From GWE2-42-39 sp963662895 (GTDB lineage: Bacteria > Bacteroidota > Bacteroidia > Bacteroidales > Prolixibacteraceae): a DNA stretch of 64,000 bases. Location: the NCBI GenBank assembly GCA_963662895.1, contig OY759982.1:3286001-3350000 (forward strand). Direction: 5' to 3'. Under the pieces are notes generated by a model. It was not told the DNA's origin. It saw only the letters and a program-made list of their open reading frames with translations, and did not search any database. Shown one piece after another: positions 44,501 through 55,400 of this stretch. Numbering within the stretch: the stretch's first letter is position 1; each line of letters begins with the position of its first letter. A program made the translations under genes and the position numbers.

Positions 44501-45799
44501 TCATTTTATATCTTTGATAATAATATTTTCGTGCAGTTTTTCTTTGTTGCTGAATGTTAACACAACAGGTTCTTTCCCTATTTCAATACACATTGAAGAA
44601 CCTGATAAAGTTTTTATATCGGGGCCGGAAATGTCCCATTGAAGACATTCGCCGGACGGAACAGAAAGGTTTAGTTTGCGATGTCCGTTTTCTGACCATA
44701 AGACCAGCAGGCAGTTCCCGTTATCCTGCCGGAAGTTGTAATACTGTAATCCGCTTATATTGCATTTTACTTCCGGATTCATCAGGTAACTGTGTGAAAT
44801 ATTCCGGGCTATTGCCCTGAACGCGTATGCTCCTTTTTTGTATGTATATTCCTTGTCTCTTATTACCAGGCCAAAAAAGTCTTCGGAATCGGATTTCTTC
44901 CGTTTTTCTTCGTCGAAAAGATGGTACCATGTGATTAACCTGATACTTTTCACCAGGCCATAAACCAGGGTTTTTACAGTTTTTGCCGGCAATTTATCTT
45001 CAGACACACGGGTCGGGTATAATCCCCCGGTAGGATACCCCATTTCGGAAATCCAGTATTCTCCTTCAAATCCAAAACTTTGTGCTGTTTCCTGCATCTG
45101 TTCAATTTGCTTTAAATATCCCGGAAGTGTAATTGCATAAGGGTGAAATGAAATCACATCTACATGTTCCATCGCCCCCGCTTCAAACATTTTCTGAAGG
45201 TATTTATCGCTGCCCCGGCAAATGCCCGGCGTAGTTACAATAATTGTTGAGTCTATACTTTTTATCGCATTTACCGTTCTTTTAAAGAGGTCAAAAAATT
45301 CGTTGTCTTTTCCTCCCCAAAAACGGATCTTAAGATTAGGTTCATTCCATATTTCAAAAGCTGATACCTGATCTTTGTAACGGGTTACTGTTGCTGTAAC
45401 ATAACGGGTAAAAGCATCATAGTATTCAGGAGAAATATATGGCTGCTTTTTTTTATCGTCGTGCATCCAGGCGGCATCGTAACATAAAATAGCAAGAATT
45501 TTTTTGTTGTGCTGCAATGCCGCCTGTGTGAACTGATCGGTTGACTGGAAATCGAAATTCCCCTGTGTCCTTTCAATGGTATTCCAGTGATAGTCGACTC
45601 TTAACCATTCGCAGCCCAGATCGTCAAGCAACTGATATTCCCGGTCGGCTTTTGTTTGTCCGGCATGACAAAGGCCTAATGGGGTTTCAATCCTGACCGG
45701 ACCGATTGCCTCTGGTTTTAGGGTCGTACACGATTCCTGAAAAAACAAAAGCCAGATAAGGAAAATATAAAGTAGTTTTTTAAAAAGACATTCTTTCAT
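44501..45799 (-). CDS. Clan-A glycoside hydrolase lipoprotein (GH39/GH5-like)
   Basis: 432 residues from ATG 45799; the upstream TTG at 45824-45826 would give a poorer signal. Lipobox FQESC, then TIM-barrel: ECLFKK...CEWLRVDYHW, acid/base Glu in FEIWNEPNL (about residue 170), and a nucleophile Glu in YWISEMGYPT (about residue 265), the two-glutamate layout of clan-A glycosidases. A C-terminal beta domain follows. GH39 beta-xylosidase-like members resemble it; GH5 is an alternative. It is the surviving enzyme of a decayed locus: sigma gene and susD remnant lie just upstream. Confidence 0.82.
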   Translation of the reverse strand: MKECLFKKLLYIFLIWLLFFQESCTTLKPEAIGPVRIETPLGLCHAGQTKADREYQLLDDLGCEWLRVDYHWNTIERTQGNFDFQSTDQFTQAALQHNKKILAILCYDAAWMHDDKKKQPYISPEYYDAFTRYVTATVTRYKDQVSAFEIWNEPNLKIRFWGGKDNEFFDLFKRTVNAIKSIDSTIIVTTPGICRGSDKYLQKMFEAGAMEHVDVISFHPYAITLPGYLKQIEQMQETAQSFGFEGEYWISEMGYPTGGLYPTRVSEDKLPAKTVKTLVYGLVKSIRLITWYHLFDEEKRKKSDSEDFFGLVIRDKEYTYKKGAYAFRAIARNISHSYLMNPEVKCNISGLQYYNFRQDNGNCLLVLWSENGHRKLNLSVPSGECLQWDISGPDIKTLSGSSMCIEIGKEPVVLTFSNKEKLHENIIIKDIK

Positions 45800-45825
45800 T
45801 TTTATTGATTTTTTGTTAAGGTACA

Positions 45826-45869
45826 AATTACAAAAATCCCTCTTCCCGGGCGAATCAGAAAGAGGGATT
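45826..45869 (-). terminator. Intercistronic hairpin with T-tract between susD remnant and glycosidase
   Basis: AATCCCTCTT (45835-45844) pairs with AAGAGGGATT (45860-45869), 10 bp. On the minus strand the stem is followed by TTTTTGTAATT. It would end or attenuate the old susC-susD transcript before the glycosidase. Confidence 0.7.
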
Positions 45870-45886
45870 CTCTAAAATTGATTTAT

Positions 45887-46039
45887 TTAGTCAGCCGGAT
45901 AAATCGGTTTTGTTTCAGCATTATTATCAGACCAGCCACATTTTGCTTTTTCATCTGCAGGAATTGGCATATAGCCTGATTAATTCATATACCTTTTCAA
46001 ATTGTGTACCTCCTTAAACGAAACAGGGAGGTATTCCAA
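45887..46039 (-). pseudogene. C-terminal remnant of a SusD/RagB gene
   Basis: Read on the minus strand, the frame gives LEYLPVSFKEVHNLKRYMN, a TAA stop (a CAA to TAA change would explain it), SGYMPIPADEKAKCGWSDNN, AETKPIYPAD and a terminal TAA at 45887-45889. GYMPIPADE...GW is the typical end of SusD-family proteins (Y/F-P-I-P...E). An in-frame TAG bounds it upstream. Nothing else of susD or susC is left between it and the sigma gene. Confidence 0.6.
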
Positions 46040-46140
46040 CTATAAAACTAAACCTATGAAATTTATGTACATATTCAATCAGGTTTAATAATATTACGCA
46101 CAACAAGAAAATGATAACTAAGTAAAAGTGCTTTTTTTTA

Positions 46141-46725
46141 CTATAAAAATAAACAGAGGAATAAGATATTGACAGCCAGACTACTATCGATATGAGATTT
46201 CAAATATTTTAAAGTGGCTACCAAGTGGTTATTTACGGTACTTTCAGAAATATTTAATTTTTGGGCAATTTCTTTATGTGTCAAGCCTTCATCCCGGCTT
46301 AAAAGATAAATTTCTTTCTGACGCGGGGTTAACTGTTTTAATAATGACTGTACTTTATGATTTAATTCTTTAAATTGGATTTCATCGATTACCTGCTCAG
46401 CAGAATCAATTTGTTGGAGGGATTTTAAATACTCCCTCGATTTGGTTTCACTTACTCTTTTACGCAATAAACTCATTGTAGCGTTATAAGCAACGGTAAA
46501 CAGGAATGATTCGAAGGATGCATAAACATCAATATTACCTCTTGATTCCCATATTTTTATAAAAACTTCCTGAACAATCTCTTCGGCATCTTCTTCCTGT
46601 TTTAAATACATTAATACAAATTCATGTAATTTATGGCAATACTTATTATAAACGGCATCAAAAGCAGCCATGTCTCCTTTTCTCAGGAGCTTTACAAGTT
46701 CTGTATTTGATTTGTTATTTTTCAA
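46141..46725 (-). CDS. ECF-type RNA polymerase sigma factor (orphaned)
   Basis: 194 residues; TTG start at 46723-46725, the only ATG nearby lying inside region 2 (DMAAFD). Region 2: FDAVYNKYCHKLHEFVLMYL; region 4: LTPRQKEIYLLSRDEGLTHKEIAQKLNISESTVNNHL. Bacteroidota ECF family that works with FecR anti-sigma proteins; but no fecR or susC follows here, only a susD remnant and a glycosidase gene. Such a gene should now be without its regulator partner, or be under another one. Confidence 0.88.
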   Translation of the reverse strand: MKNNKSNTELVKLLRKGDMAAFDAVYNKYCHKLHEFVLMYLKQEEDAEEIVQEVFIKIWESRGNIDVYASFESFLFTVAYNATMSLLRKRVSETKSREYLKSLQQIDSAEQVIDEIQFKELNHKVQSLLKQLTPRQKEIYLLSRDEGLTHKEIAQKLNISESTVNNHLVATLKYLKSHIDSSLAVNILFLCLFL

Positions 46726-46892
46726 GAATAATTAAATTATTAGAGAGACAAAGATATTGATTCAAATACAAATGCAAATACCAATATTTATATAAATAGT
46801 GAAAAGAAAGACTATGCCTACTACTCTCTAACTATTTAAAGTTCTCTTCTCATTTTGTTGGATATTGGTTATTGGATATTTCTTCTAAAAAA

Positions 46893-46937
46893 TAAAAAAA
46901 CCGGAAACACTTTTTCAGGAAAAGCACTCCGGTTTTT
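46893..46937 (-). terminator. Intrinsic terminator of the large glycosidase locus
   Basis: AAAAACCGGA (46896-46905) pairs with TCCGGTTTTT (46928-46937). On the minus strand a T-run follows the stem. It lies 83 bp after the stop of the 47020-49362 gene and separates the two carbohydrate loci. Confidence 0.85.
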
Positions 46938-47019
46938 CATAATATTATCCGGGAAAACATCTATAGGGCATCCCATATTCTAAGGGTGCAGTTTATCAGC
47001 CTCCGGACAAATCAATTGG

Positions 47020-49362
47020 TTACTTCTTTATCAGCCATACATCACAAATTTTCGATTGCTGCCTCCAGTTCAGGTTTAACTCTTCAGCTTCATCAAATGT
47101 TAAAGTTATTTTTCCATCGGCCACGTATTTCTTTGCCATGTGAAACTCTTTAAATGTTTCAAATTTTTTCGGATAAGCCGACGGAGCAATCCGCTCCCCG
47201 TCAACCCTTAAAAGGGCTTCTCCTTCTCCGGCAATCCAGACAGTGTACGACCCGTTGGGGTCCAGCCCTTCATATACAAGTACCGGCAAATGCTGATACA
47301 ACTGGGTAGATAAACGTTTCCGGCTCATCCCCTGGTTCCACCACGCGTAGCCATACGATTTTCTCATTTGGGTATTTACATGCGGACTTTGGGATATGTC
47401 GGAGATATTGTCGTAGTAACTTCCCGTACCGGGATTTGACCATGTGCGGATCACTTCCAGACGGGCTAATTTTTCCTGTTCCGATGACATCGCCCTGATT
47501 TTCCTGAACTCATCTTCGAGCCACCAGCGATTATTGAGCGGGTAATCCACAAAATCGAGAATACATCCCCGTTCAGGGCCGCTGGCATGGTATTTCTCCA
47601 CGCTTGTCTGCATGCCAACCAGCCGGAAAAGCCGCTCACATAATTCCTCTATCTTGTTTCTCAAATCCTGGGCAACAGGTTCTTTTTCTACTTTAAAAAC
47701 AACAGGCAAAGCCTGATCCATGGCACAGTCGGCCCCGATTGCAGCAGCTTTTGCCAAGATAAGGTTGGCTTCCTTTTCAAGCTCCTGCTCGTTCTGTTTT
47801 CGCCGGCGGGTATATGCATCGTAATACGCCCGCATAACCAGTTGCACCCAGCGCCAGTTGCCGTCCAGTTCAGGATGTTTTGTTTCGAGCTGCTGCCAGA
47901 AAGCCAGGGTGGTTTCAACAGCACCGTTCTGTTCCAGCGGGCCAAGCCAGTTTTGTTCCAGCGCCAGTATTCCGTCGGCCACGGCACCGGCATCAACGGT
48001 TCCGAAAAAAAAACGCGCATATTTAACCAGAATTTGCCGGACATTTTCATCCGGGTTCCAGTCCAGACAGGCCCATACAAATTTGTTCACATCGTCGTGA
48101 ACCCCGTCGGAATAGGTAACCGAACCATCGGTAAACGGTTCGAACTTACGCTGAATGCCTGCATAAAAGAAAGGCTGCGGGTTACATGCTTCCCGGCCTA
48201 AAGTAAGGGCCAGCGCCTGGTCGAAATCGGGTGCCGGGTACTGGCATCTCACCGTATGGGTAATATCGGGGTAATGACGGTGCATGTATTTCCCAGGAAG
48301 ACGAAAACGCGTTGCGGCCATATCCGGGCTGCCCGGACCGGACACTACCCCTTTGAGCCAATCCGGCTTATTCCGGTCAATGTAATCGAAGAAATAGTCT
48401 GTTTCCTCATCGTTAAAACCCTGTAATGAGCCCCATACACCTGCCTCAGGATGATATTTCTTTAATTCTGCAGCTATTGCTTTCAGAAACGGAAGGACAT
48501 AACGCGGATGATTATCGCCCGGGTCGCCCCCGGGAACAAAAACATCATCAAGATAAGGAGTGTTCCGGTAATACTCCGAATGTTTCCTGACCTGCTCCCT
48601 GAAGATTGTCTCATCCGACAGATCAACGGTTGCCGGTGTCCAGACCCAGTAATCAATATCATAGCAATGGCATAATTTGCTTATCTCCACATTCATTTCT
48701 CCCGGGGTTAATTTCATGTTTCTCCCGGGAAATTTACCCTGAAAAGGCGTGTTCTCAATACTGTTACATCCGAACAGTACGAGTTCGCGGATATATTTTT
48801 CATATTGTTTCACCGTCCAGAAATCCCAGGTATTATTACCCCCACGGTATCCAAGCTGATGCCCGCGTACCGGGTAAGCCGGTGAACCGGCAATTGCATT
48901 CTTTTTATCGAACTGTATTTTCTTCGGAGAGAATTCGGTCTCTCGTAAAAACCTGCCAATAGCATAAAATATTCCCCGTTCGTCGTGACCGATTAACCAA
49001 ATCGTTTCTGTTCCTGCTTTCTGTTCCAGGGTAATGCGAAATCCTTCTGCGTTCTGTTCAGGAAAATCCAGGCCATCCCGGCAAGGGACTTTTTTGCCGA
49101 GAAGTTCAGTCTGCGAAGCCTGAACAAGAACTATTACCGGATTTTTGATGTTCCATGTTTCAGTAACAGGAATCGGAATAGCCGTCCGTTGTTTCACTTC
49201 TTCCTGAAACGTACGGATCATAGTTTCGCGCACCGGAGATTTAATTGCCGGAGAAACCAGCAACGATGCTTTTGAAAGATCAATAGTTTGTGAATGAACA
49301 TTGATTATTATCATACAAAGGGTAAGCAAAAGGAGCAATATACAAGCCTGTTTTTTCTTCAT
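47020..49362 (-). CDS. Large secreted putative glycosidase with GH67N/GH20-like N-terminal domain
   Basis: 780 residues with a signal peptide. Residues ~25-150 show the N-terminal alpha/beta domain seen in GH20/GH67/GH115 (ETIWLIGHDERGIFYAIGRFL); residues ~165-480 form a TIM barrel starting PVRGHQLGYRGG...NTWDFWTVKQYEKYIRELVLFGCNSIE, with acidic candidates in DYWVWTP, VFVPGGDPGDNHP and VTYSDGVHDDVNKF. The C-terminal third is helical with a final beta part. Family number is unclear; alpha-glucuronidase-like activity is one guess. It is the last gene of the complete SusC/SusD locus, 10 bp after the membrane-protein gene. Confidence 0.68.
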   Translation of the reverse strand: MKKKQACILLLLLTLCMIIINVHSQTIDLSKASLLVSPAIKSPVRETMIRTFQEEVKQRTAIPIPVTETWNIKNPVIVLVQASQTELLGKKVPCRDGLDFPEQNAEGFRITLEQKAGTETIWLIGHDERGIFYAIGRFLRETEFSPKKIQFDKKNAIAGSPAYPVRGHQLGYRGGNNTWDFWTVKQYEKYIRELVLFGCNSIENTPFQGKFPGRNMKLTPGEMNVEISKLCHCYDIDYWVWTPATVDLSDETIFREQVRKHSEYYRNTPYLDDVFVPGGDPGDNHPRYVLPFLKAIAAELKKYHPEAGVWGSLQGFNDEETDYFFDYIDRNKPDWLKGVVSGPGSPDMAATRFRLPGKYMHRHYPDITHTVRCQYPAPDFDQALALTLGREACNPQPFFYAGIQRKFEPFTDGSVTYSDGVHDDVNKFVWACLDWNPDENVRQILVKYARFFFGTVDAGAVADGILALEQNWLGPLEQNGAVETTLAFWQQLETKHPELDGNWRWVQLVMRAYYDAYTRRRKQNEQELEKEANLILAKAAAIGADCAMDQALPVVFKVEKEPVAQDLRNKIEELCERLFRLVGMQTSVEKYHASGPERGCILDFVDYPLNNRWWLEDEFRKIRAMSSEQEKLARLEVIRTWSNPGTGSYYDNISDISQSPHVNTQMRKSYGYAWWNQGMSRKRLSTQLYQHLPVLVYEGLDPNGSYTVWIAGEGEALLRVDGERIAPSAYPKKFETFKEFHMAKKYVADGKITLTFDEAEELNLNWRQQSKICDVWLIKK

Positions 49363-49372
49363 CCGGAAAAAT

Positions 49373-50650
49373 TTACATTTTTATTTGAAAACGGTCGTGT
49401 GCACCATTCAGTTCTCCGTGAATATTTACGGCAATTAATGCCAGTATTACAATCACAAGGATAATTCCAAGGACATACAATATCAGCTTTTTATAATTAA
49501 TGCCGGGAACCGATTGTGCCGAAAAAGGAACTGCCTTTTTTCTTAAAAGAAAAAGAATAACAAGCAGGTTGAGGACATACAAGTGAATATTCAAATGACT
49601 TTTACCGGCAAATATTCCACTGACGATATAACTCATTGCAATGTAGGCTGAAAAGCAGACAAGAAAGAATAAAAATACATCTCTGCGTTGGAAACAAAAT
49701 TTTGCTTTTTCCATTCTCAGCCAAACCATCAGGGCAGCAACAGCCATAAGTAATGCAGCGAACAAACTGCTAAACAATGCCGTATTTTCGGAGGTTGCAA
49801 CATCTTTAAGCCTGTTTAAAAGGATATTATACGCAAAAGATTGTTTAAAAACGATAAGCGGGACAAAAATGAACAGAATCAAAAAAGCAGTTCTGCTTTT
49901 CCATGGTGCCGGCCTGGTTTCAGTTTCCGGCCATTGAGAACTAAAAACACTGTAAGCAAAAGCCGATCCGCCAAAGAAACCGATACTGTATTCCATTACA
50001 TTCCACATGTTGAAATTAATTTCCAACACATTGCCAAGTATTTGCAAAAAATTACCAAAGGCAAAACCAAATCCGGCGCCCAGGGCAGAACAAAGTGCTA
50101 CCCGCAGGGCAGACCGGTAATTGTGCCGGGCCATATACCAGATCATGGCCAACCCGGCCCCCAGACATAAAGCCCATGCCTCCGAACGTGGAGGTGTCAT
50201 TAACAAATTCAATTGCTGAATAAGGAAACTATATGTAATTAATCCCCCGGCGACCATTTCGGATATTAAACCAGCCCATTTTACCTTCTTCTCTTTTGTT
50301 GATTCCAGCGAAAGCCCGGCCAGTCCGCCACCCAGTAAACCAAACAGGCCACCAATGACAAACAGCATAGACAGGCCGTATAACGCATTTACAAAGCCGG
50401 TACTCCTTCCGTAGCCAACAACTATTCCGTAGCTTATCATTCCGGTGGCCCCCCATCCTAACGCGGCACTTAATGCAACCGGAAATATTTTTTGATACCA
50501 GTCTTTGCGCCCCGAGACAAGGACCATCGTCAGCGCGCCAATTGTTCCCGCCCAGGCAGCTCCCTGCTCATGCCCAAAATGTCCGCGAACAGCCCATGCT
50601 GTGCCTAGTGCCAACCCTGTAACCAGGACTCCTGTCAATTTATTTTTCAT
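49373..50650 (-). CDS. Polytopic membrane protein in a SusC/SusD locus, unknown
   Basis: 425 residues with about eleven hydrophobic segments. A conserved-looking start, TAWAVRGHFGHEQGAAWAG, and Gly-rich helices (GGLFGLLGGGLAGLS; ALGAGFGFAFGNFLQ) suggest a transport or channel role, but I do not recognise a family. It sits between SusD and the glycosidase, the place often taken by an inner-membrane sugar transporter. A 15-bp hairpin lies between susD and this gene. Confidence 0.6.
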   Translation of the reverse strand: MKNKLTGVLVTGLALGTAWAVRGHFGHEQGAAWAGTIGALTMVLVSGRKDWYQKIFPVALSAALGWGATGMISYGIVVGYGRSTGFVNALYGLSMLFVIGGLFGLLGGGLAGLSLESTKEKKVKWAGLISEMVAGGLITYSFLIQQLNLLMTPPRSEAWALCLGAGLAMIWYMARHNYRSALRVALCSALGAGFGFAFGNFLQILGNVLEINFNMWNVMEYSIGFFGGSAFAYSVFSSQWPETETRPAPWKSRTAFLILFIFVPLIVFKQSFAYNILLNRLKDVATSENTALFSSLFAALLMAVAALMVWLRMEKAKFCFQRRDVFLFFLVCFSAYIAMSYIVSGIFAGKSHLNIHLYVLNLLVILFLLRKKAVPFSAQSVPGINYKKLILYVLGIILVIVILALIAVNIHGELNGAHDRFQIKM

Positions 50651-50689
50651 CGGCTATAATTCTGATAAATTTTAAACAGGCTTTAAATT

Positions 50690-50736
50690 TTCCGGGGTAA
50701 TTCTGTTATTGTATTTATGAAAGAATTACCCCGGAA
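50690..50736 (-). promoter_or_regulatory. 15-bp intercistronic hairpin after susD
   Basis: TTCCGGGGTAATTCT (50690-50704) is perfectly complementary to 50722-50736, loop 17 nt. On the minus strand no T-run follows, so it may lower or stabilise rather than stop transcription between susD and the next gene. Stop of susD is at 50778. Confidence 0.6.
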
Positions 50737-50777
50737 TTAATACCTGTAAAGTATTATGTTATATTAAGGGATATACA

Positions 50778-52466
50778 TTAATAAGGCTCTCCTGTATCCT
50801 GAATCACCCATATTTTTGAATAGGTATGGTCTTTACTCTGGCCAGTCGGGACATAAATTGTTGCTTCCAGCCGTTCGACAGCTGCATTGTAATTGACCAG
50901 ATAATTTTCATCAGAATTAGGTTCGGGGTACATAAACCGCAAAGGAAGTGCATCCCCGTATTCAGCCACGGGCCCGGCTTTTAAATCCGGGTAACCGGTC
51001 CGGCGCCAGTCGAACCAAGGTTCCACATTTAACCAAAGGGCAATCCATTTTTGTTCCATAATCCGTTCTGTTTTGTTGGATGTCCCGCTGTAACTTACTT
51101 TCGAATTGTTATAATAAGTATCAAAATCGAATCCGTCAGAACCATCGAAAATACCCCATTTATTCATCGATGCCTGTATCGCGTTTTTATAATGGTCTTC
51201 GGCGCTCCCGCTTATAGAAAATGTACCCCTCATCGCTGCTTCAGCCAGCAAAAATTCAACTTCACTGTATGTCATCAGGTCCATCATAATGTACTCTTCT
51301 GAATTTTCGCGGTACCGTTCATGCATAAACGAAATATAAGGACTTCTTTCTGAATGATATGTCTCTGTATCATCCCCCTTATTATAGTTCATAGCATCCT
51401 GAACGGCCAGCCCCATGGGTAAACCCACATACAACGAAGTATCGATACTGGTATTTGTGGTTGGCCGGTATTCTACCGTATATGAATCGCCAAACATGTT
51501 AACCACGTTTTTTTCAGTAATTTCAGAAACATTATAGTCCCATTTATGCTGAACAGGCATTACCCACCTGTAAAGGCGCGGGTCGTTAATCGACTGAAGC
51601 GTGTCGACCATTGTTGCACACGGTTTCGAATTGTACGGAGGGTTTGCTGAATTAAGCGGACCTCCGGGGGCCGAATTCTCGGTAGTAGTACCCAGATAAT
51701 AGACAACGGCATCATCGTCGTTGCTGGTAAAGGCATAAGAAGCAGCATCGTTAAATTCATCAATAATATTTACCCCGATTGCTGACATTTCGTCTTTCTT
51801 ATCGAACAAACGCATGCAATACCTTAAACGTAGCGAATTAGTAAACCGCCTCCATTTATCGGCATCTCCGTCGTAAACAACATCTGAGCCTGAAGTAATT
51901 GTACCTGAATAATCGGAGATATCGGATCCCGACAATAACTCATTGGCTTTATTCAGATCTTCCAATATTCCTTTATAAATGTATTTCTGTTCATCGTATT
52001 GGGGAAAATATATTTCTTCATCAGCTTGTAAACTTTCCGAATAAGGACAATCACCAAAAAGATCGGTAACAGCCCCGAAAAGGAAGGCTCTTAAAGTAAG
52101 TGAAATTCCTTCAAAAAGCGGATTCCCATCCACTACAGCATATTCATTGATGAGCTCCACATTCCGCAGAATATTATAATAATCTGACCAGGACCCCCGG
52201 TCCCAATCGTAGTGGTTCTTTTTCCAGGCACCTTCGTTTGTCCCGACCTGGATATATTGCATTGCTCCGGAAACAACAGAATTATAATCTCCCAGCGATT
52301 TATAATCTTTTGCGGTATTGGTCAGCACATAGGTCAATATATAATTGGAAGATACCTTTTCCGGGTGATTGGGATCTTCATTTAACTCATCAAGGTCAAG
52401 GCATGACAACAGTGGCATGAATACTGCCAATATCAATATGATTACTCCTGTTTTTATAGTTTTCAT
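50778..52466 (-). CDS. SusD/RagB-family (SusD-like_2) surface lipoprotein
   Basis: 562 residues from ATG 52466 (TTG at 52472 is the other option). Lipobox PLLSC, then DLDELNEDPNHPEKV, the usual start of the SusD-like_2 type; TPR helices and a long substrate-facing part follow (FGDCPYSESLQADEE; YITY-type loop SEVEFLLAEAAMRG; ERIMEQKWIALWLNVEPWFDWRRTGYP). It binds glycans at the surface and acts as the lid of the SusC transporter. Glycan not deducible. The stop codon is followed by a hairpin. Confidence 0.92.
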   Translation of the reverse strand: MKTIKTGVIILILAVFMPLLSCLDLDELNEDPNHPEKVSSNYILTYVLTNTAKDYKSLGDYNSVVSGAMQYIQVGTNEGAWKKNHYDWDRGSWSDYYNILRNVELINEYAVVDGNPLFEGISLTLRAFLFGAVTDLFGDCPYSESLQADEEIYFPQYDEQKYIYKGILEDLNKANELLSGSDISDYSGTITSGSDVVYDGDADKWRRFTNSLRLRYCMRLFDKKDEMSAIGVNIIDEFNDAASYAFTSNDDDAVVYYLGTTTENSAPGGPLNSANPPYNSKPCATMVDTLQSINDPRLYRWVMPVQHKWDYNVSEITEKNVVNMFGDSYTVEYRPTTNTSIDTSLYVGLPMGLAVQDAMNYNKGDDTETYHSERSPYISFMHERYRENSEEYIMMDLMTYSEVEFLLAEAAMRGTFSISGSAEDHYKNAIQASMNKWGIFDGSDGFDFDTYYNNSKVSYSGTSNKTERIMEQKWIALWLNVEPWFDWRRTGYPDLKAGPVAEYGDALPLRFMYPEPNSDENYLVNYNAAVERLEATIYVPTGQSKDHTYSKIWVIQDTGEPY

Positions 52467-52477
52467 ATTCAATCTTT

Positions 52478-55400
52478 TTAAAATTCAAAGTTTAGTTTTA
52501 TCCCGACAGTACCAGTCCAGGGCATTGCATTATAATATTCAACTCCCTGGTTCCAGGCTCCACCATTAGGTTTATAGGCCCTTTCCGGATCAATATCAAC
52601 ATCGGCTGCCGTCCATTCATAGATATTGGTAGCGACGAGGGAGACAGAAGAACTGGTAAGATGTAACTTTTGGTTAAATTCTTTCGGGATACGATATGTT
52701 AAAGCGATTTCCCGGAGTTTGACATAGGTCGCACTATACAAATTACGGCTGGGGAAAGGACGGTTGGCATACCGGTTTGCATTAAAGGGATCGAGCCATT
52801 TGGTGTCGGCCCCCCCAAGGTTCTCGACATAGGTTTTTGTATCGCCGGAAACTACTTCACGTACCCCTACATTAAAACAGGCATCCTGCACCCTTCCGTT
52901 GTCTGTTGACCAGGCAAAACCACCGTATTCGGCAGTACGGCCACCTACCCATTCGCCGAAAAATGCTTCAGGATTTTCCTTTATCTGTTCTTCAATACTC
53001 CTGTTCGGGTCATAAGGAGCTCCTGAGAATGTATCTTCCCGTTGTCCGTTGTTTTGCAGGAACATTCTGGTACGGGAATAAAATTTTCCACCCTGGTTCC
53101 AGTCAATATTGGCGTATAAGGTGAATGGGCCATAGCTAAACGAGGGCTGGATACCCAGGTTAAAATCAGGATTCGAGTTTCCGATCTTTACCATGTTATT
53201 GGCATCATTATCGGTTTGATATTTACCATCTGCTGTGAGCACCGGATACCCGTAATAAGCAGAATTTTTATCGATTACTTTTAACATTGGCTGCATGTAA
53301 ATATCACCAATATATCCGCCTTCGTAAGTTCGGACCATAGCCCCGTCGACCGAAGTAAACTGAAAATTAGTCAGCCCTTCAGCCAATTCTTTAAGTTTGG
53401 TACGGTTACGTGTAAAATTCAGGTTTAAATCCCAGCGAAATTTTCCGGCTGTAACTGGAGTTGTAGTTAACCCGATCTCCCATCCTTTGCTTTCTATAAG
53501 CCCGGTATTAATTATTTTGCTGGTAGCGCCGGATTCGACAGGCAAAGATATACTTAAAACCTGGTTTTTATTCTGAACAACATAATAGGTAGCTTCCAGT
53601 CCAATCCTGTTTTTCAAAAATTTAAAATCAGCCCCTATTTCCTTTGATGTTGCTTTTTCCGGTACCAGGTTTGTATTCCGTAAGGTGCCTCCCATGTACA
53701 TTTGTTTGGCATTGCCCCAATCGTCGGCAGTTGAGAAATACTGGTTCAGACTGTATGGGTCGGTATCGTTACCAACCTGGGCCACACCGGCACGTAGTTT
53801 TGTATAGCTTATCCAGGCCGGCATTGTAACCATTTCAGAAAGGAGTATACTTAGCGAAGCTGAAGGATAAAAATAAGAACAGTTATCGGAAGGTAAAGTA
53901 CTCGACCAGTCGTTCCGTGCTGTTAAATCGAGATAAATTTTGTTATCATACCCGACAGAAGCCATCCCGTAAACGCTGTAAATTGCTTTTTCCAACCATG
54001 AACTGTTATAATTAACGGCACCGGGAACACCGTTTGATATGGTATACAGGTCGGGAATAACTAATTGGGAAGCTTCGTTTTCAATAATTCTGCCGTAGGT
54101 ATACATCCGGTTAGCGGCAATAAAAGCATCCAAATTCCATTTTTCATTAATTTTCTTTTTATAAGCCAGGTTTACTTCCATGTTTGTTTCTTTCCGGTAT
54201 ATATCGGTAACATTATATCCCCCGGAGAGTTGTCCGTAAGTACTGAATCCTTTCTTCGATTCGCGGCCTTCGAGGTAAGCGTCACGGGTAAATCGGCCCA
54301 TGAGGCTAAACTCTTTGGTGAGTTGCCAGTCAAGCTGTATTTTATTTGTCAGGCGGTCCCGCTTAAACGCATTGGTATTTTCGTGGGCCAGGAACCATGC
54401 GTTGTTTTGTTTTTGTTTATATTTTAATTGCTGAATGCCTTCCTGTCCCTTTACCCAGTAATCTTTAAGATCCAGTATATTTACCTGGGCACCCGTTTCA
54501 TATACGCTTCGGACAATATCATTCCGGTCGTCCCCGTTAATATTCGGACGGTTATCGGAGCTTGATTCGGTCCAGTTGAAATTAGCAGACACTTTAATTT
54601 TATTGGTAATATTATAACCGGTATTCAGGTTAATGGTCGTACGGTTCAAATCAGTGTTGGGGATAATGCTGTTATTTCTCATGTCACCTGCCGATAAGCG
54701 AAAAAATCCCCGGTCGTAATTACCTTCAACAGCGATATTATTAGTTGTGGTAAAACCAAGCTGGAAAAAATCTTTAAACCGGTCAGGATAAGAGACAAGA
54801 GGGACTTCTTTCCCATCGCTATTCCACTGTACCCATTTTTCGCCTACATCCAGTTGAGCTCCCCAACTTTCATTTTCTGATTCTTCGAACGTATGGGCGC
54901 CAGCCTTCCCCGAAGCAAATTTATTTTGAACAGGAACATAGTGATACGGTATTTCAAGCACATTGGTAGTAGTGAACGACACGCCAATACCCCGTCTTCC
55001 TTTTTCTCCTGAACGGGTAGTGATCAGTACCACTCCATTACCGGCCCGTGAACCATAAAGGGCTGCTGCACTGGCCCCTTTTAATACAGAAATACTTTCA
55101 ATATCGTCCGGGTTTAAATCGCTGATTGCATTTCCCAGGTCAGCACCTTCGTAATAGTTATTGAGTTGGTTCTTTACCGGAACCCCGTCAATCACAAAAA
55201 GAGGCTGATTGTCATTATTTAATGAAGTGGTCCCGCGGATGACCATGTTTACGGTCGACCCCGTTGTACCATCCACCTGGTTAATTTTCACCCCTGAGAC
55301 TTTTCCTGCAAGTGCATTCAATACGTTTCCCTGGCTTGTTTCGGTCAGGTTTTCACCTTTTACTTCTCCAACCGAATACCCCAGGGCTTTTTTCTCCCGT

